NCBI GenBank assembly: GCA_965117025.1
Contig: OZ220746.1
Location: 124,001 to 188,000, forward strand
Reading direction: 5' to 3'
Source of the DNA: VXPQ01 sp965117025
GTDB lineage: Bacteria > Bacteroidota > Rhodothermia > Rhodothermales > VXPQ01
DNA length: 64,000 nucleotides
Below, in pieces: positions 17,404-24,867 of the stretch. Numbering within the stretch: the stretch's first letter is position 1; each line of letters begins with the position of its first letter. Under the pieces are notes generated by a model, which ran no database searches, was not told where the DNA came from, and saw only the letters and a program-made list of their open reading frames with translations. A program made the position numbers and the translations under genes.

Positions 17404-18099
17404 ATGCCCCAAACCCCGGGAGACCAATCTTCGCTGCGCGAGCACTTTGCCTGGACGTACGGCAGGCTCGCAATGGCCCATGCCGCTGTCGAGGACGGGG
17501 CGACCCGATACCAGCGCAGGCACTACATTATCCGGGCACGGTTCCAGAGCGGCTATCTGTCCGGCAAAATGAAGATGCGTCCCCTGCATGACGACGAAAG
17601 GACCAAGATTGCTCATCCTTCAACCTGCTGTTATTGCGGCCACAAGACGAAACTCTCGCTGGATCACCTGATCCCGAAACTCAAGGGCGGGCCTGACGGG
17701 GCTGACAACATCGTTTACGCCTGCAAAAGCTGCAATTCTTCCAAGGGGGCAAAGGACATGGTCCTGTGGCTCGTGTCGAAGGGGAGATTTCCTGCGATTC
17801 TGGTTTTTCGCCGGTATCTTAAACTGGCGGCCCGCTGGTGTGAAGACGCCAACCTGATGGATACGTCGTGGGCGGATGTTTCTGAAGCCGCGTTGCCATT
17901 CGACAAGCAGTCTCTCCGGGTCGAGTGGCCGGAGTTCGCCATGCACAGACTGTGGCCCGATCCGCTTATTGAGCGTGTATCGGCGCCGCGCGCCGGATGG
18001 GCAGAGGCGGCGCAGAAGGTGCGGGAAGGGGGAGAAGATGGTCTCCTTGACGATCCGGTACCTACCAAATTCGACGAATCCGAATGGAGATGGGAATGA
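17404..18099 (+). CDS. HNH endonuclease with a C-terminal MazE-derived tail
   Basis: A 231-residue protein. The HNH module is clear: CCYCGHKTKLSLDHLIPKL, then NIVYACKSCNSSKGAKD, giving two CxxC zinc knuckles around the central DHLIP and the asparagine. It should bind metal and nick or cut DNA or RNA. From residue about 190 the sequence switches to ERVSAPRAGWAEAAQK and ends KFDESEW, nearly identical to the C-terminus of MazE encoded at 20617. The chimera joins in frame at LIERV/LLERV. Without the tail the HNH part would be about 189 residues. Whether the tail is functional, for example binding a MazF toxin, is unknown. An ATG slightly downstream could also be the start. Confidence 0.8.
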   Translation: MPQTPGDQSSLREHFAWTYGRLAMAHAAVEDGATRYQRRHYIIRARFQSGYLSGKMKMRPLHDDERTKIAHPSTCCYCGHKTKLSLDHLIPKLKGGPDGADNIVYACKSCNSSKGAKDMVLWLVSKGRFPAILVFRRYLKLAARWCEDANLMDTSWADVSEAALPFDKQSLRVEWPEFAMHRLWPDPLIERVSAPRAGWAEAAQKVREGGEDGLLDDPVPTKFDESEWRWE

Positions 18100-18102
18100 G
18101 CG
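17971..18102 (+). repeat. Duplicated mazE 3' segment (partner at 20740-20871)
   Basis: This 132-base block matches bases 20740-20871, the end of the intact mazE including its stop and the first bases of mazF, with scattered substitutions and no gaps. Here the mazF gene is missing: homology stops a few bases past the stop codon, and the AlkD-like gene begins. It documents a second mazEF copy that was overwritten by the HNH gene on one side and deleted on the other. Confidence 0.85.
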
Positions 18103-18112
18103 ATTTTACACT

Positions 18113-18817
18113 ATGACCCTTGCAGAAATACAGGCCCGGCTCGAGGCGGCGGGCAATGCCGACATTGCAGCTCATTCGGCGCGCTTTTTTCGCACCGGCC
18201 CGGGCGAATACGGGGAGGGAGACCGGTTCCGGGGCATTCGCGTACCGGTTCTTCGCAAACTGGCCCGCGCCTGCGATGCGGCGGATATGTCCGTGGTGGA
18301 GCAATTGCTCATGTCGCCATGGCATGAAGACCGGCTATGCGCGCTCCTGATGCTTGTCCGGCGGTACGAACGGGGGGACGATGCACAAAAGGAAGCGGTA
18401 TTTGCCCTGTATCTGAAGCGGGTCGAGTACGTCAACAACTGGGACCTGGTCGATTCTTCCGCCCACAAAATCGTGGGCGCGCATCTGGAGTCAGGGGAGA
18501 AGCGCCTGCTTTTCGACTGGGTCCGCGACGAGAGCTTGTGGAAGCGCCGCATTGCGGTCATCGCCACCTATTGGTACATCAAACGGGACCGCTTCGACGA
18601 AATTCTGGCGATGGCCGAACAGCTTCTTGACGACGATCAGGACCTGATGCACAAGGCCGTCGGGTGGATGCTGCGCGAGGTGGGGAAGAAGGACCTTGCG
18701 GTGGAGGAGGCCTTTTTGCGCCGACACTACCGGAATATGCCCCGGACCATGCTGCGCTACGCCATCGAACGATTCGACGAGAAAACGCGCAAGGATTACC
18801 TGGAGGGGCGGATCTGA
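18113..18817 (+). CDS. DNA alkylation repair protein (AlkD-like HEAT-repeat glycosylase)
   Basis: A 234-residue all-helical protein of the AlkD/AlkC family, which removes N3- and N7-alkylated purines. Typical blocks are FRGIRVPVLRKLAR, the aromatic/acidic active-site segment NNWDLVDSSAHKI, and ATYWYIKRDRFDEIL. The C-terminal segment is MPRTMLRYAIERF. The frame is open upstream into the HNH gene, but the ATG at 18113 begins the conserved N-terminus. It starts 13 bases after the HNH-MazE chimera, so the two may be co-transcribed. The sulfatase follows seven bases after the stop. Confidence 0.87.
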   Translation: MTLAEIQARLEAAGNADIAAHSARFFRTGPGEYGEGDRFRGIRVPVLRKLARACDAADMSVVEQLLMSPWHEDRLCALLMLVRRYERGDDAQKEAVFALYLKRVEYVNNWDLVDSSAHKIVGAHLESGEKRLLFDWVRDESLWKRRIAVIATYWYIKRDRFDEILAMAEQLLDDDQDLMHKAVGWMLREVGKKDLAVEEAFLRRHYRNMPRTMLRYAIERFDEKTRKDYLEGRI

Positions 18818-18824
18818 AGGTAAG

Positions 18825-20351
18825 ATGGAAAAAACGGCAAGACGTGCCGCAATGCTACCTGCTCAACCGAGCGTACGAAGTGGATCTGGAGGTGGAAGTA
18901 GCACCCACCCTGGCCCTTTTCTTTGGCCTCTTTTTGTCCTTATGCTCCTCACCGCATGGGCTTCGGGATGCAGGGGGGCCGAACGCTTGGAGACGTTCAT
19001 GCCTCCACCCAACATCGTCTTCATCTATGTAGACGATCTCGGTTGGCGCGATGTGGGTTTCAACGGGAGCACCTGGTACGAAACTCCGAATATCGACCGG
19101 CTCGCTGCCGGGGGTATGATTTTCACCGATGCCTATGCCAATGGGCCGAACTGTGCGCCGAGCCGCGCCTCGCTTATGTCGGGGCAGTACAGCCCCCGGC
19201 ACGGCGTTTACACGGTGAATTCCCCTGAAAGAGGCCAGTCCCAAAATCGCAAACTCATCCCGACGCCCAACACGACAGTGCTCGACAGTACGGTCTTTAC
19301 CTTAGCCGAAGCCCTGCAGGCCGCCGGGTATACAAGCATCAGTCTTGGAAAATGGCATCTGGGCCAAGGGTCGGCGACGGGGCCCGTGGGGCAAGGCTTT
19401 ACCTACAACGTCGGCGGGAATCAGCGAGGGCATCCTCCCACCTATTTCAGCCCGTATCGCAACGAGGATATTGCCGATGGCCCCGAGGGTGAATACCTGA
19501 CGGATCGACTCACTGAGGAGGCCGTTCGATTTATAGAGCAGCACAAAGCGGGGCCGTTCTTTGTTTATCTCCCTTACTATGCCGTGCATACTCCCATTCA
19601 GGGCAAACCTGCCCTGGTGGAAAAGTATACCGCCAAATCGAACGAGGGCCCACAGAACAACCCGGCGTATGCAGCCATGGTGGAAACCGTGGACCAGGGG
19701 GTAGGGCGTATCCTGGCAACGCTGGACGACCTAGCGATCAGCGAGCAGACTCTGGTCGTGTTTTATGCCGATAATGGCGGGGTTCATGGGATCACGTCTA
19801 TGGCGCCGCTACGCGACGGCAAAGGAACCTTGTATGAGGGAGGCATCCGCGTGCCGCTTGCCATGCGTTGGCCGTCGGTTATCGCGCCCGGCACCCAAAG
19901 CCGCGTGCCCGTCATCGGCATCGATTTCTTTCCGACGTTTCTGGAGATCACGGGGCAGCCCGGGCCGCCTTCCCAAATACTGGATGGAGAAAGCCTGATG
20001 CCGTTGCTGAAGCAGACCGGAACGCTAACGCGCGACGCCCTCTTTTGGCATTTTCCGGCCTATCTGGAAGCGAATCCCCGATGGTATCCAAACGGTCGTA
20101 CGTGGCGAACCACGCCGGCAGGCGCCATTCGCCAGGGTCCCTGGAAACTCATTGAATACTTCGAGGATGGCCGTCTGGAACTGTATGACCTGGGGAGCGA
20201 CCTGGGAGAAACCACGGATGTCGCCGCGCAAAACCCGCAAACGGTTGAAGCCCTTCATCGCCGGCTCCAATTATGGCGCGAATCGGTGCACGCCCCGGTT
20301 CCGACCACATTGAATCCTGACTATGTCACTCCTGGAAACCCGACGCTATGA
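18825..20351 (+). CDS. Type I sulfatase (arylsulfatase family), secreted
   Basis: A 508-residue sulfatase. The formylglycine motif CAPSR (Cys110) lies in NCAPSRASLMSGQYSPRHG. Metal ligands are in YVDDLGWRDVG and FYADNGGV, and the substrate-side segment GKWHLG is present. A hydrophobic N-terminus (LFVLMLLTAWASGC) looks like a lipoprotein or Sec signal. The start at 18825 has AAGG four bases before it. Such enzymes desulfate polysaccharides or glycans; the substrate is not determined. No maturase (anSME/FGE) is in the window. Confidence 0.92.
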   Translation: MEKTARRAAMLPAQPSVRSGSGGGSSTHPGPFLWPLFVLMLLTAWASGCRGAERLETFMPPPNIVFIYVDDLGWRDVGFNGSTWYETPNIDRLAAGGMIFTDAYANGPNCAPSRASLMSGQYSPRHGVYTVNSPERGQSQNRKLIPTPNTTVLDSTVFTLAEALQAAGYTSISLGKWHLGQGSATGPVGQGFTYNVGGNQRGHPPTYFSPYRNEDIADGPEGEYLTDRLTEEAVRFIEQHKAGPFFVYLPYYAVHTPIQGKPALVEKYTAKSNEGPQNNPAYAAMVETVDQGVGRILATLDDLAISEQTLVVFYADNGGVHGITSMAPLRDGKGTLYEGGIRVPLAMRWPSVIAPGTQSRVPVIGIDFFPTFLEITGQPGPPSQILDGESLMPLLKQTGTLTRDALFWHFPAYLEANPRWYPNGRTWRTTPAGAIRQGPWKLIEYFEDGRLELYDLGSDLGETTDVAAQNPQTVEALHRRLQLWRESVHAPVPTTLNPDYVTPGNPTL

Positions 20352-20380
20352 GCCTATGAAAGCTGTCCACCGTTCCCCTT

Positions 20381-20410
20381 GTCATGGCCCCAGTGCGCCG
20401 ATGGGAATGA
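20381..20410 (-). pseudogene. Remnant of a second DUF4143 ATPase C-terminus
   Basis: On the minus strand these 30 bases encode VIPIGALGP-stop, identical to the end of the intact ATPase at 15806, and the flanking base pattern (TCATGGCCCCA) is shared. The rest of the ATPase is gone: the remnant abuts a two-unit version of the 23-bp repeat array. It is what remains of a duplicate ATPase/repeat cassette after deletion of the gene body. Confidence 0.7.
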
Positions 20411-20454
20411 CTGAACGGCATAAATAACGGATTTCCAACGGCATAAATGACGGA
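20411..20454. repeat. Two 23-bp repeat units, second locus
   Basis: Units begin at 20411 and 20434, 23 bases apart, with core AACGGCATAAATNACGGA, related to the four-unit array at 17125. Downstream, GTATTTTTTGCGTTGCC at about 20515 also matches the flank of the first array (GTATTTTTTGGCGTTGCC near 17272). The two loci therefore share ancestry beyond the repeats. The remaining bases to mazE carry the mazEF promoter. Confidence 0.7.
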
Positions 20455-20546
20455 CAAGGATGGAATGTCCTGGTGGAGGATCACTATATCAAGTCGTCGT
20501 TATAAGTCCGTCCAGTATTTTTTGCGTTGCCGAACACTTTTCAGTC

Positions 20547-20575
20547 TTGACAGGAACTGTTTTGGTAATTACTTT
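20547..20575 (+). promoter_or_regulatory. mazEF promoter
   Basis: TTGACA at 20547-20552 and TACTTT at 20570-20575 are separated by 17 bases. The expected transcription start is about 20582, some 35 bases before the GTG of mazE. It is a good sigma-70-type match. Confidence 0.6.
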
Positions 20576-20616
20576 GTATCTACTTCATGCATGACTTTAA
20601 CCAGAGAGGGCAAAAA

Positions 20617-20868
20617 GTGAAGGTTAAGATTATCCCGATCGGCAACTCGCAGGGAATTCGCATCCCTAAACCTCTTATTGAGGCGGCAGGCCTTGGTGCA
20701 TCGCTTGAGTTGCGCGTTGTAGAGTCGGGTTTGCTGCTTGAGCGTGTATCGGCGCCCCGCGCAGGATGGGCCGAGGCAGCGCAGAAGATGCGGGAAAGGG
20801 GAGAAGATGGTCTTCTTGACGATCCGGCACCCACTAAATTCGACGAATCCGAGTGGGAATGGGAATGA
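20617..20868 (+). CDS. mazE: MazE-type antitoxin (AbrB/SpoVT fold)
   Basis: The labile DNA-binding antitoxin of a MazEF pair, 83 residues. The N-terminal swapped-hairpin domain is VKVKIIPIGNSQGIRIPKPLIEAAGL. The C-terminal tail (ERVSAPRAGWAEAAQK to DESEWEWE) is acidic and should wrap the toxin. GTG 20617 has an AGAGGG six bases before it and begins at the conserved domain. An ATG at 20587 is in frame but would add ten unlikely residues. The stop overlaps the mazF start by four bases. MazE complexes usually repress their own promoter, here at 20547. Confidence 0.9.
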   Translation: MKVKIIPIGNSQGIRIPKPLIEAAGLGASLELRVVESGLLLERVSAPRAGWAEAAQKMRERGEDGLLDDPAPTKFDESEWEWE

Positions 20869-21191
20869 GCGGACCGAGAAGGGGGGATGTGTACCTGGTG
20901 TCGTTGGATCCCTCACAAGGCCGGGAAATAAAGAAGACGCGACCATGTGTAGTCGTGTCCCCGGAAGAACTCAATCTTCAAATCCAAACGTTTCTGGTGG
21001 CGCCCATGACAACGGGCGGTCATCCGTATCCATTTAGAATCGCTTGCAGATTCCAGGGTAAGGATGGCTTCGTTGTGGCAGATCAGTTGCGGGCCATAGA
21101 CCAAAGCCGGATGGTTCAACGTATCGGGGTATTGCCTGCTGCCACTATGTCCAAGGTGCTTAAAGTACTGCAGGAAATGTTTGCACCATGA
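20865..21191 (+). CDS. mazF: MazF-type mRNA interferase toxin
   Basis: A 109-residue PemK/MazF endoribonuclease that cleaves mRNA. The N-terminal block PRRGDVYLVSLDPSQGREI carries the catalytic-arginine loop region (GREIKKTRPCVVV). MTTGGHPYPF and VVADQLRAIDQSRM are the other conserved segments. The length is normal and the frame intact, so the toxin appears functional. ATGA overlap with mazE gives coupled translation. Confidence 0.93.
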   Translation: MSGPRRGDVYLVSLDPSQGREIKKTRPCVVVSPEELNLQIQTFLVAPMTTGGHPYPFRIACRFQGKDGFVVADQLRAIDQSRMVQRIGVLPAATMSKVLKVLQEMFAP

Positions 21192-21342
21192 CACATCCGG
21201 TGCGTTATGGCGAATTATTCGGTCGCCTGGCCCTCTCGTTCAAGGTGGATGCGCCTGCGATAAAGTTGTCAATTGATTATCAGCCTGTCTATAGTCTCTT
21301 GCGCCATATATTTTTCGCCGGCGGATGGTACAGATACCCTTC

Positions 21343-21765
21343 TCAGCCTGAACTTTCGGACTCCTCCGGATCCTTGTCCGCCACGGCCGCTTTGTGCAGG
21401 AATACGTAACTCCACACGAGGAGCGCCAGTAACACGGCTGCATACAGTGCTATAAAGGGAGGGGGGATGGATTGGAGGGCAGCATCATATTCCAGCCAGG
21501 TCCCCATATCCGGGAATCCTGCAAACGCCAGCGCGGCTACGAGGATGAGCGCGAGGCCGAACAAGATCACATACACCCTTGCCGCCTTGTGCCATAACGG
21601 ATGCGCATAAAACAACCCGATACCGATCAGCAATAAGAGCAGGTCCTTATCCAGACCGAAACCAATGCGTCCTTCGGACAATGCGACCAGCCATTGCAAA
21701 ACTTCTTCAGCGCTGAGTACGATCAGGAGCAGCCCGAGGGCCTTGAGCATGAACCGTTCTTTCAT
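21343..21765 (-). CDS. Hypothetical four-helix membrane protein
   Basis: A 140-residue protein with four predicted transmembrane helices: LGLLLIVLSAEEVLQWLVAL, LLLLLIGIGLFYA, VILFGLALILVAALAFAG and FIALYAAVLLALLVWSYVF. The N-terminus is short and basic and the C-terminus acidic (DKDPEESESSG). I do not recognise the family. It is convergent with mazF, separated by about 150 bases that hold no feature I can name. The coding call rests on the coherent helix pattern. Confidence 0.65.
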   Translation of the reverse strand: MKERFMLKALGLLLIVLSAEEVLQWLVALSEGRIGFGLDKDLLLLLIGIGLFYAHPLWHKAARVYVILFGLALILVAALAFAGFPDMGTWLEYDAALQSIPPPFIALYAAVLLALLVWSYVFLHKAAVADKDPEESESSG

Positions 21766-22061
21766 CTTTTTCGAGGGAATCCGGGACAGGGAGCGTTGCG
21801 GGTATCGGGCGCTGGCGTTAATCAGGGGTAACGCCGTACGCGAGCGCCAAATGCTGCAGCAGACAGAACAAATGTTACGACAATGAGAATGACAGATAAT
21901 ACGGTTTTTCCCGGAAACCCTTTAGGCGAGACGCCCGTCATGTTTCGGGGGGAAAATATACGGCGCTTCCGGGATCAGGATAGCGCCTTGCACGGTATAG
22001 CCACTTGCGTACGTTTTGCCCGGTGCATCGCTAATCGTATTCCTTGTTTTATCGAACGGCA

Positions 22062-22271
22062 ATGAACCTGACAGAAACCATTCAAGTTGCGATCGTATCC
22101 GTTGCATCTCTTTCGATGCCGGTGATTCTGGGGTACGTTCTATACGCAATCCGAGACCTCCACCGGGACTTGCATCGGGACATTTCCGCCATTCATTCCC
22201 GGCTGGGACGGATCGAGGGACATTTGTTCGGGCAAGCCGCCGGAGCGCCCAAACCCGGATCGGGCGGATAA
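22062..22271 (+). CDS. Small single-pass membrane protein, hypothetical
   Basis: Sixty-nine residues from ATG 22062. One transmembrane helix (VAIVSVASLSMPVILGYVLY) is followed by a heptad-like amphipathic stretch (LHRDLHRDISAIHSRLGRIEGHL) and a Gly/Pro-rich end. This resembles the short membrane-anchored coiled-coil proteins common near integrases, but I do not recognise a family. The 296 bases upstream contain two isolated motifs related to the 40-bp repeats (near 21976 and 21992) and no convincing gene. Confidence 0.45.
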   Translation: MNLTETIQVAIVSVASLSMPVILGYVLYAIRDLHRDLHRDISAIHSRLGRIEGHLFGQAAGAPKPGSGG

Positions 22272-22371
22272 CATCCGGTATTTTGCCTCGAATCGAAAAG
22301 GCAAAGACTTGCCAGCGCACGCTCCGGTCAGGAGGGAGGCCCCACATCTCCCAAAAAAGAACAAAAACCCC

Positions 22372-22401
22372 TTGACAAACCCGTACCAGAGGCCTTATAC
22401 T
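22372..22401 (+). promoter_or_regulatory. Strong promoter of the tyrosine recombinase locus
   Basis: TTGACA (22372-22377) and TATACT (22396-22401) are separated by 18 bases, a near-consensus sigma-70-type promoter. The expected start is about 22408, which is the first base of the 28-bp palindrome. The palindrome could therefore act as an operator or as a hairpin at the mRNA 5' end, as well as a recombination site. The leader before the recombinase ATG is about 250 bases. Confidence 0.6.
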
Positions 22402-22407
22402 ATCTCT

Positions 22408-22435
22408 ACTTCCGATAACAGTTCTTATCGGAAGT
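22408..22435. other. dif-like 11-6-11 palindrome, candidate recombination site
   Basis: Left arm ACTTCCGATAA, spacer CAGTTC and right arm TTATCGGAAGT form a perfect inverted repeat of 28 bp. The 11-6-11 layout and the inner ATAA/TTAT bases are those of Xer dif sites, in which two recombinase monomers bind the arms and exchange strands at the spacer edges. A third half-site-like sequence, TTATCGGGATT, is at 22458. The site lies 222 bases before a Xer-like recombinase gene. Alternatives are a dimeric repressor operator or an RNA hairpin. Confidence 0.55.
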
Positions 22436-22530
22436 AAAATGGGGGTGTTCCACTGGGTTATCGGGATTTAAATGCGGGTATTTTCGGTGGATATCCTGGT
22501 TTACAGGGCGTCCATTATGCATCCGAAGGC

Positions 22531-22669
22531 GCGATACAGTGGCCTATCGCCTATAAAGTGCCGGGGTGCCACGGTATAGCGTCCTTATTGCCTACCAGGG
22601 TGTTACGGGCGCGGTATAGCACCCTTTCGCCCGCTAAAACATACTCTATACGGATAAATGGCCTACTCG
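22531..22669 (+). repeat. Four degenerate repeats with exact 40-bp period
   Basis: Units begin at 22531, 22571, 22611 and 22651. They share the pattern GCGGTATAGC-n-CCTTTTCGCC: GCGATACAGTGGCCTATCGCC, ACGGTATAGCGTCCTTATTG, GCGGTATAGCACCCTTTCGC and ACGGATAAATGGCCTACTCG. The last unit runs into the recombinase start codon at 22658. Related single copies lie at 21976-22009 and after the gene at 23657. Arm-type binding sites for the recombinase or a helper are possible. The 100 bases from 22436 to 22530 show nothing clearer. Confidence 0.5.
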
Positions 22670-23647
22670 AGTTCGGAATTTTCCCCCACCGCCTTGATGG
22701 ATGTCGCCACGGGCATTATCCGTCCGGATGCGAATCTCATCGAGGCTTTTCTGGATCGTTACGACCGTCCCCAAACGCGCAAGGCGTATGGAGACGATTT
22801 GTCCGCGTTCTTTGGATCCGACTTTGTGGATACCGTTACGGTACGCGATCTGTCCTTTACGGATATCAACCGGCACATCGCGGAAATGGAAAAAAATGGC
22901 TACAAGCCGGCCACTATCAAGCGACGCATCGCAGCGATTCGGGGGTTTTGCGAATGGCTTGTGGCTCTTGGCATATTATCCAGGAACCCGGCAAGCCGGC
23001 ATGTACTACGCCGTATTCGTAAATCGAGCGGTCGCGACCGTACCCATGTCGTTTTGACCGCCGGGCAAGCCCAGCGGCTCATCCAGGCGGCGACGCATCC
23101 TGGTCCGGACGGCAAGCAAGCGCATACGGCTCCTCGGGATCGGGCGCTTCTGCTTACCCTCCTTCACTGTGTGCTACGCCGCTCGGAAGCCGCCGCCATG
23201 GACATACAGCACATCCGCTCGCTCGGAAACTACTGGGTGCTCGATCTCCCCGATACGAAGGGCGGCGCCGACCAGTACGTCAAAATCCCCGAACATGTCG
23301 TGGAAGAGATCGAACGCATGAAAACCTACTATGGGATTACGGATGGTCCTCTCTGGCGCTCCCTGAGCAACAACAGTTACGGCCGGCGCCTTTCAGAGCG
23401 GTCCATCTATGGCATTGTGGATCGCACGGCGCAGCGAGCCGGGCTCCCGCAGGAGATCGGGGCGCATTCGCTCAGACACACCGGCTGTACGCTGGCCATC
23501 GAGGCCGGCGCTTCCATCCAGCAGGTGCAGTCGCACGCACGCCACAAGAAAATCGAAACGACCATGGTCTACGTGCACCAGCGCGACCGCCTGCGCGACA
23601 GCGCGGCAGACTACATTCATATTGAGAAGGAAGGCGATCATCCGTAA
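22658..23647 (+). CDS. Tyrosine recombinase (XerC/XerD/integrase family)
   Basis: A 329-residue site-specific recombinase. The N-terminal SAM-like core-binding domain spans about 25-110 (RPQTRKAYGDDLSAFF; KPATIKRRIAAIRGFCEWL). The catalytic domain has the full set: Arg174 (LRRSE), Lys201, His270 and Arg273 (HSLRHT), His296 (SHARHKK) and nucleophile Tyr305 (TTMVYVH). It resembles XerC/D more than phage integrases in length, but its setting with its own promoter, a dif-like site and periodic repeats suggests a mobile-element or dedicated recombinase. No other phage or integron genes are adjacent, and the target is not known. Confidence 0.93.
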   Translation: MAYSSSEFSPTALMDVATGIIRPDANLIEAFLDRYDRPQTRKAYGDDLSAFFGSDFVDTVTVRDLSFTDINRHIAEMEKNGYKPATIKRRIAAIRGFCEWLVALGILSRNPASRHVLRRIRKSSGRDRTHVVLTAGQAQRLIQAATHPGPDGKQAHTAPRDRALLLTLLHCVLRRSEAAAMDIQHIRSLGNYWVLDLPDTKGGADQYVKIPEHVVEEIERMKTYYGITDGPLWRSLSNNSYGRRLSERSIYGIVDRTAQRAGLPQEIGAHSLRHTGCTLAIEAGASIQQVQSHARHKKIETTMVYVHQRDRLRDSAADYIHIEKEGDHP

Positions 23648-23656
23648 GCGCGATGC

Positions 23657-23675
23657 ACGATATAGCGCCTTTTCG
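23657..23675 (+). repeat. Downstream copy of the 40-bp repeat motif
   Basis: ACGATATAGCGCCTTTTCG lies ten bases after the recombinase stop and matches the core of the upstream 40-bp units, especially the one at 22611. The gene is thus flanked by copies on both sides. The rest of the 118-base gap before miaA is AT-richer and shows nothing else. Confidence 0.45.
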
Positions 23676-23765
23676 TGTTGTATATAATGCCCAATTGAAT
23701 TGCTTATACCTTGCTTCGTATTCTCGCCACACGGCATAAACAGATCGGATCGACCCATATATACA

Positions 23766-24677
23766 ATGAATCTTATACCTCTGATAACCGGTCCTACTTC
23801 AGTGGGCAAGACAGAGTTATGCACAAATCTTTCAGTATTACTTGAATCAGAAATCATTTCTGCCGACAGCCGGCAGGTATACCGGGAGCTTACCATCGGG
23901 GTTGCGAAACCCGACAAGGATGTACTGGCCCGCATCCCGCATCATTTCATCGATGAGCGGTCCCTTGAAGAGCCTTTTTCGGCGGGTATGTTTATGTTCG
24001 AAGCGCTCGACCGGATTGCAGAAATTCTCGACCGGGGCCGGATCCCCCTTGTTACAGGCGGTTCCACCCTTTATCTGCGTGCCCTCCGGTATGGCCTTGC
24101 CGATATCCCTGACATCCCTCCTTCGGTACGCGCACATATCCGGAGGCGTCTCGACCAGGAAGGGTCCGAGGCGCTGTATGAGGCCTTGCAAGAGGTTGAT
24201 CCCCGGGCCGCCGCTACCATGGATGCCACCAAAACGCAGCGTCTTGCCCGCGCCCTCGAAGTATATGAGGCGACCGGCGTGCCTCTGAGCCGGTTTCACG
24301 AGACGCAGGCGCCTCCTCCCTATGCGTTCCGCACGGTCGTTTTACAGCGAAATCGGGAGGAACTCTATGCCCGTATCGAGCGCCGCGTGGACGAGATGCT
24401 GGCGGCCGGCCTCGTGGACGAAGTACGCGGCCTTCTCGAGGCAGGATACGATCCCGGGCTTAATCCGCTGCGCACGATCGGCTACCAGGAGCCCATCGCG
24501 TTTCTGAAAGGGGAAATCACGGAAGACGAAATGGTGCGTTTGATCAAGCAGAACACGCGCCGCTACGCCAAACGGCAGGAAACATGGTTCAGGAGGGATT
24601 CCGAGGCGATTTTCGTGGATGCGTCCCAGGATTCAGCGTCGCTTCTCGATGCGGTACGGGAGGCCTTGGGCCTCTGA
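23766..24677 (+). CDS. miaA: tRNA dimethylallyltransferase
   Basis: MiaA adds a dimethylallyl group to A37 of tRNAs reading UNN codons. The 303-residue protein has the P-loop GPTSVGKTEL at the N-terminus, the conserved SADSRQVYRELTIGVAKP, TGGSTLYLRAL, and the C-terminal zinc-finger-like region with NTRRYAKRQETWFRR. The ATG at 23766 starts three residues before the P-loop strand. An earlier in-frame start at 23700 is less likely. No Shine-Dalgarno is visible. Confidence 0.96.
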   Translation: MNLIPLITGPTSVGKTELCTNLSVLLESEIISADSRQVYRELTIGVAKPDKDVLARIPHHFIDERSLEEPFSAGMFMFEALDRIAEILDRGRIPLVTGGSTLYLRALRYGLADIPDIPPSVRAHIRRRLDQEGSEALYEALQEVDPRAAATMDATKTQRLARALEVYEATGVPLSRFHETQAPPPYAFRTVVLQRNREELYARIERRVDEMLAAGLVDEVRGLLEAGYDPGLNPLRTIGYQEPIAFLKGEITEDEMVRLIKQNTRRYAKRQETWFRRDSEAIFVDASQDSASLLDAVREALGL

Positions 24678-24867
24678 GGCAACTACACTCGTTTTACCCT
24701 GTCCCGCCCACGCACTTTCGGCCGAAACGGCGCCTCTCTCGTCCAATTTGCAAACCTTTATCTGTGTTATGGGGCGTGTAGAGCGCCTGAAAGCGCCCCT
24801 TCACTGCACAGCATCCCCCCGGATACGTCGCTCGAAGCCAAGCTCCCTTCGCAGCCCCTCCCGCCCC

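Noticed and set aside
17149..17616. A minus-strand open frame of 155 codons before the HNH gene.
   Set aside because: It reads through the 23-bp repeats and across the start of the HNH gene, with no recognisable domain.
21188..21409. A plus-strand open frame overlapping the mazF stop, possibly a third TA gene.
   Set aside because: It overlaps the opposite membrane-protein gene and shows no conserved pattern.
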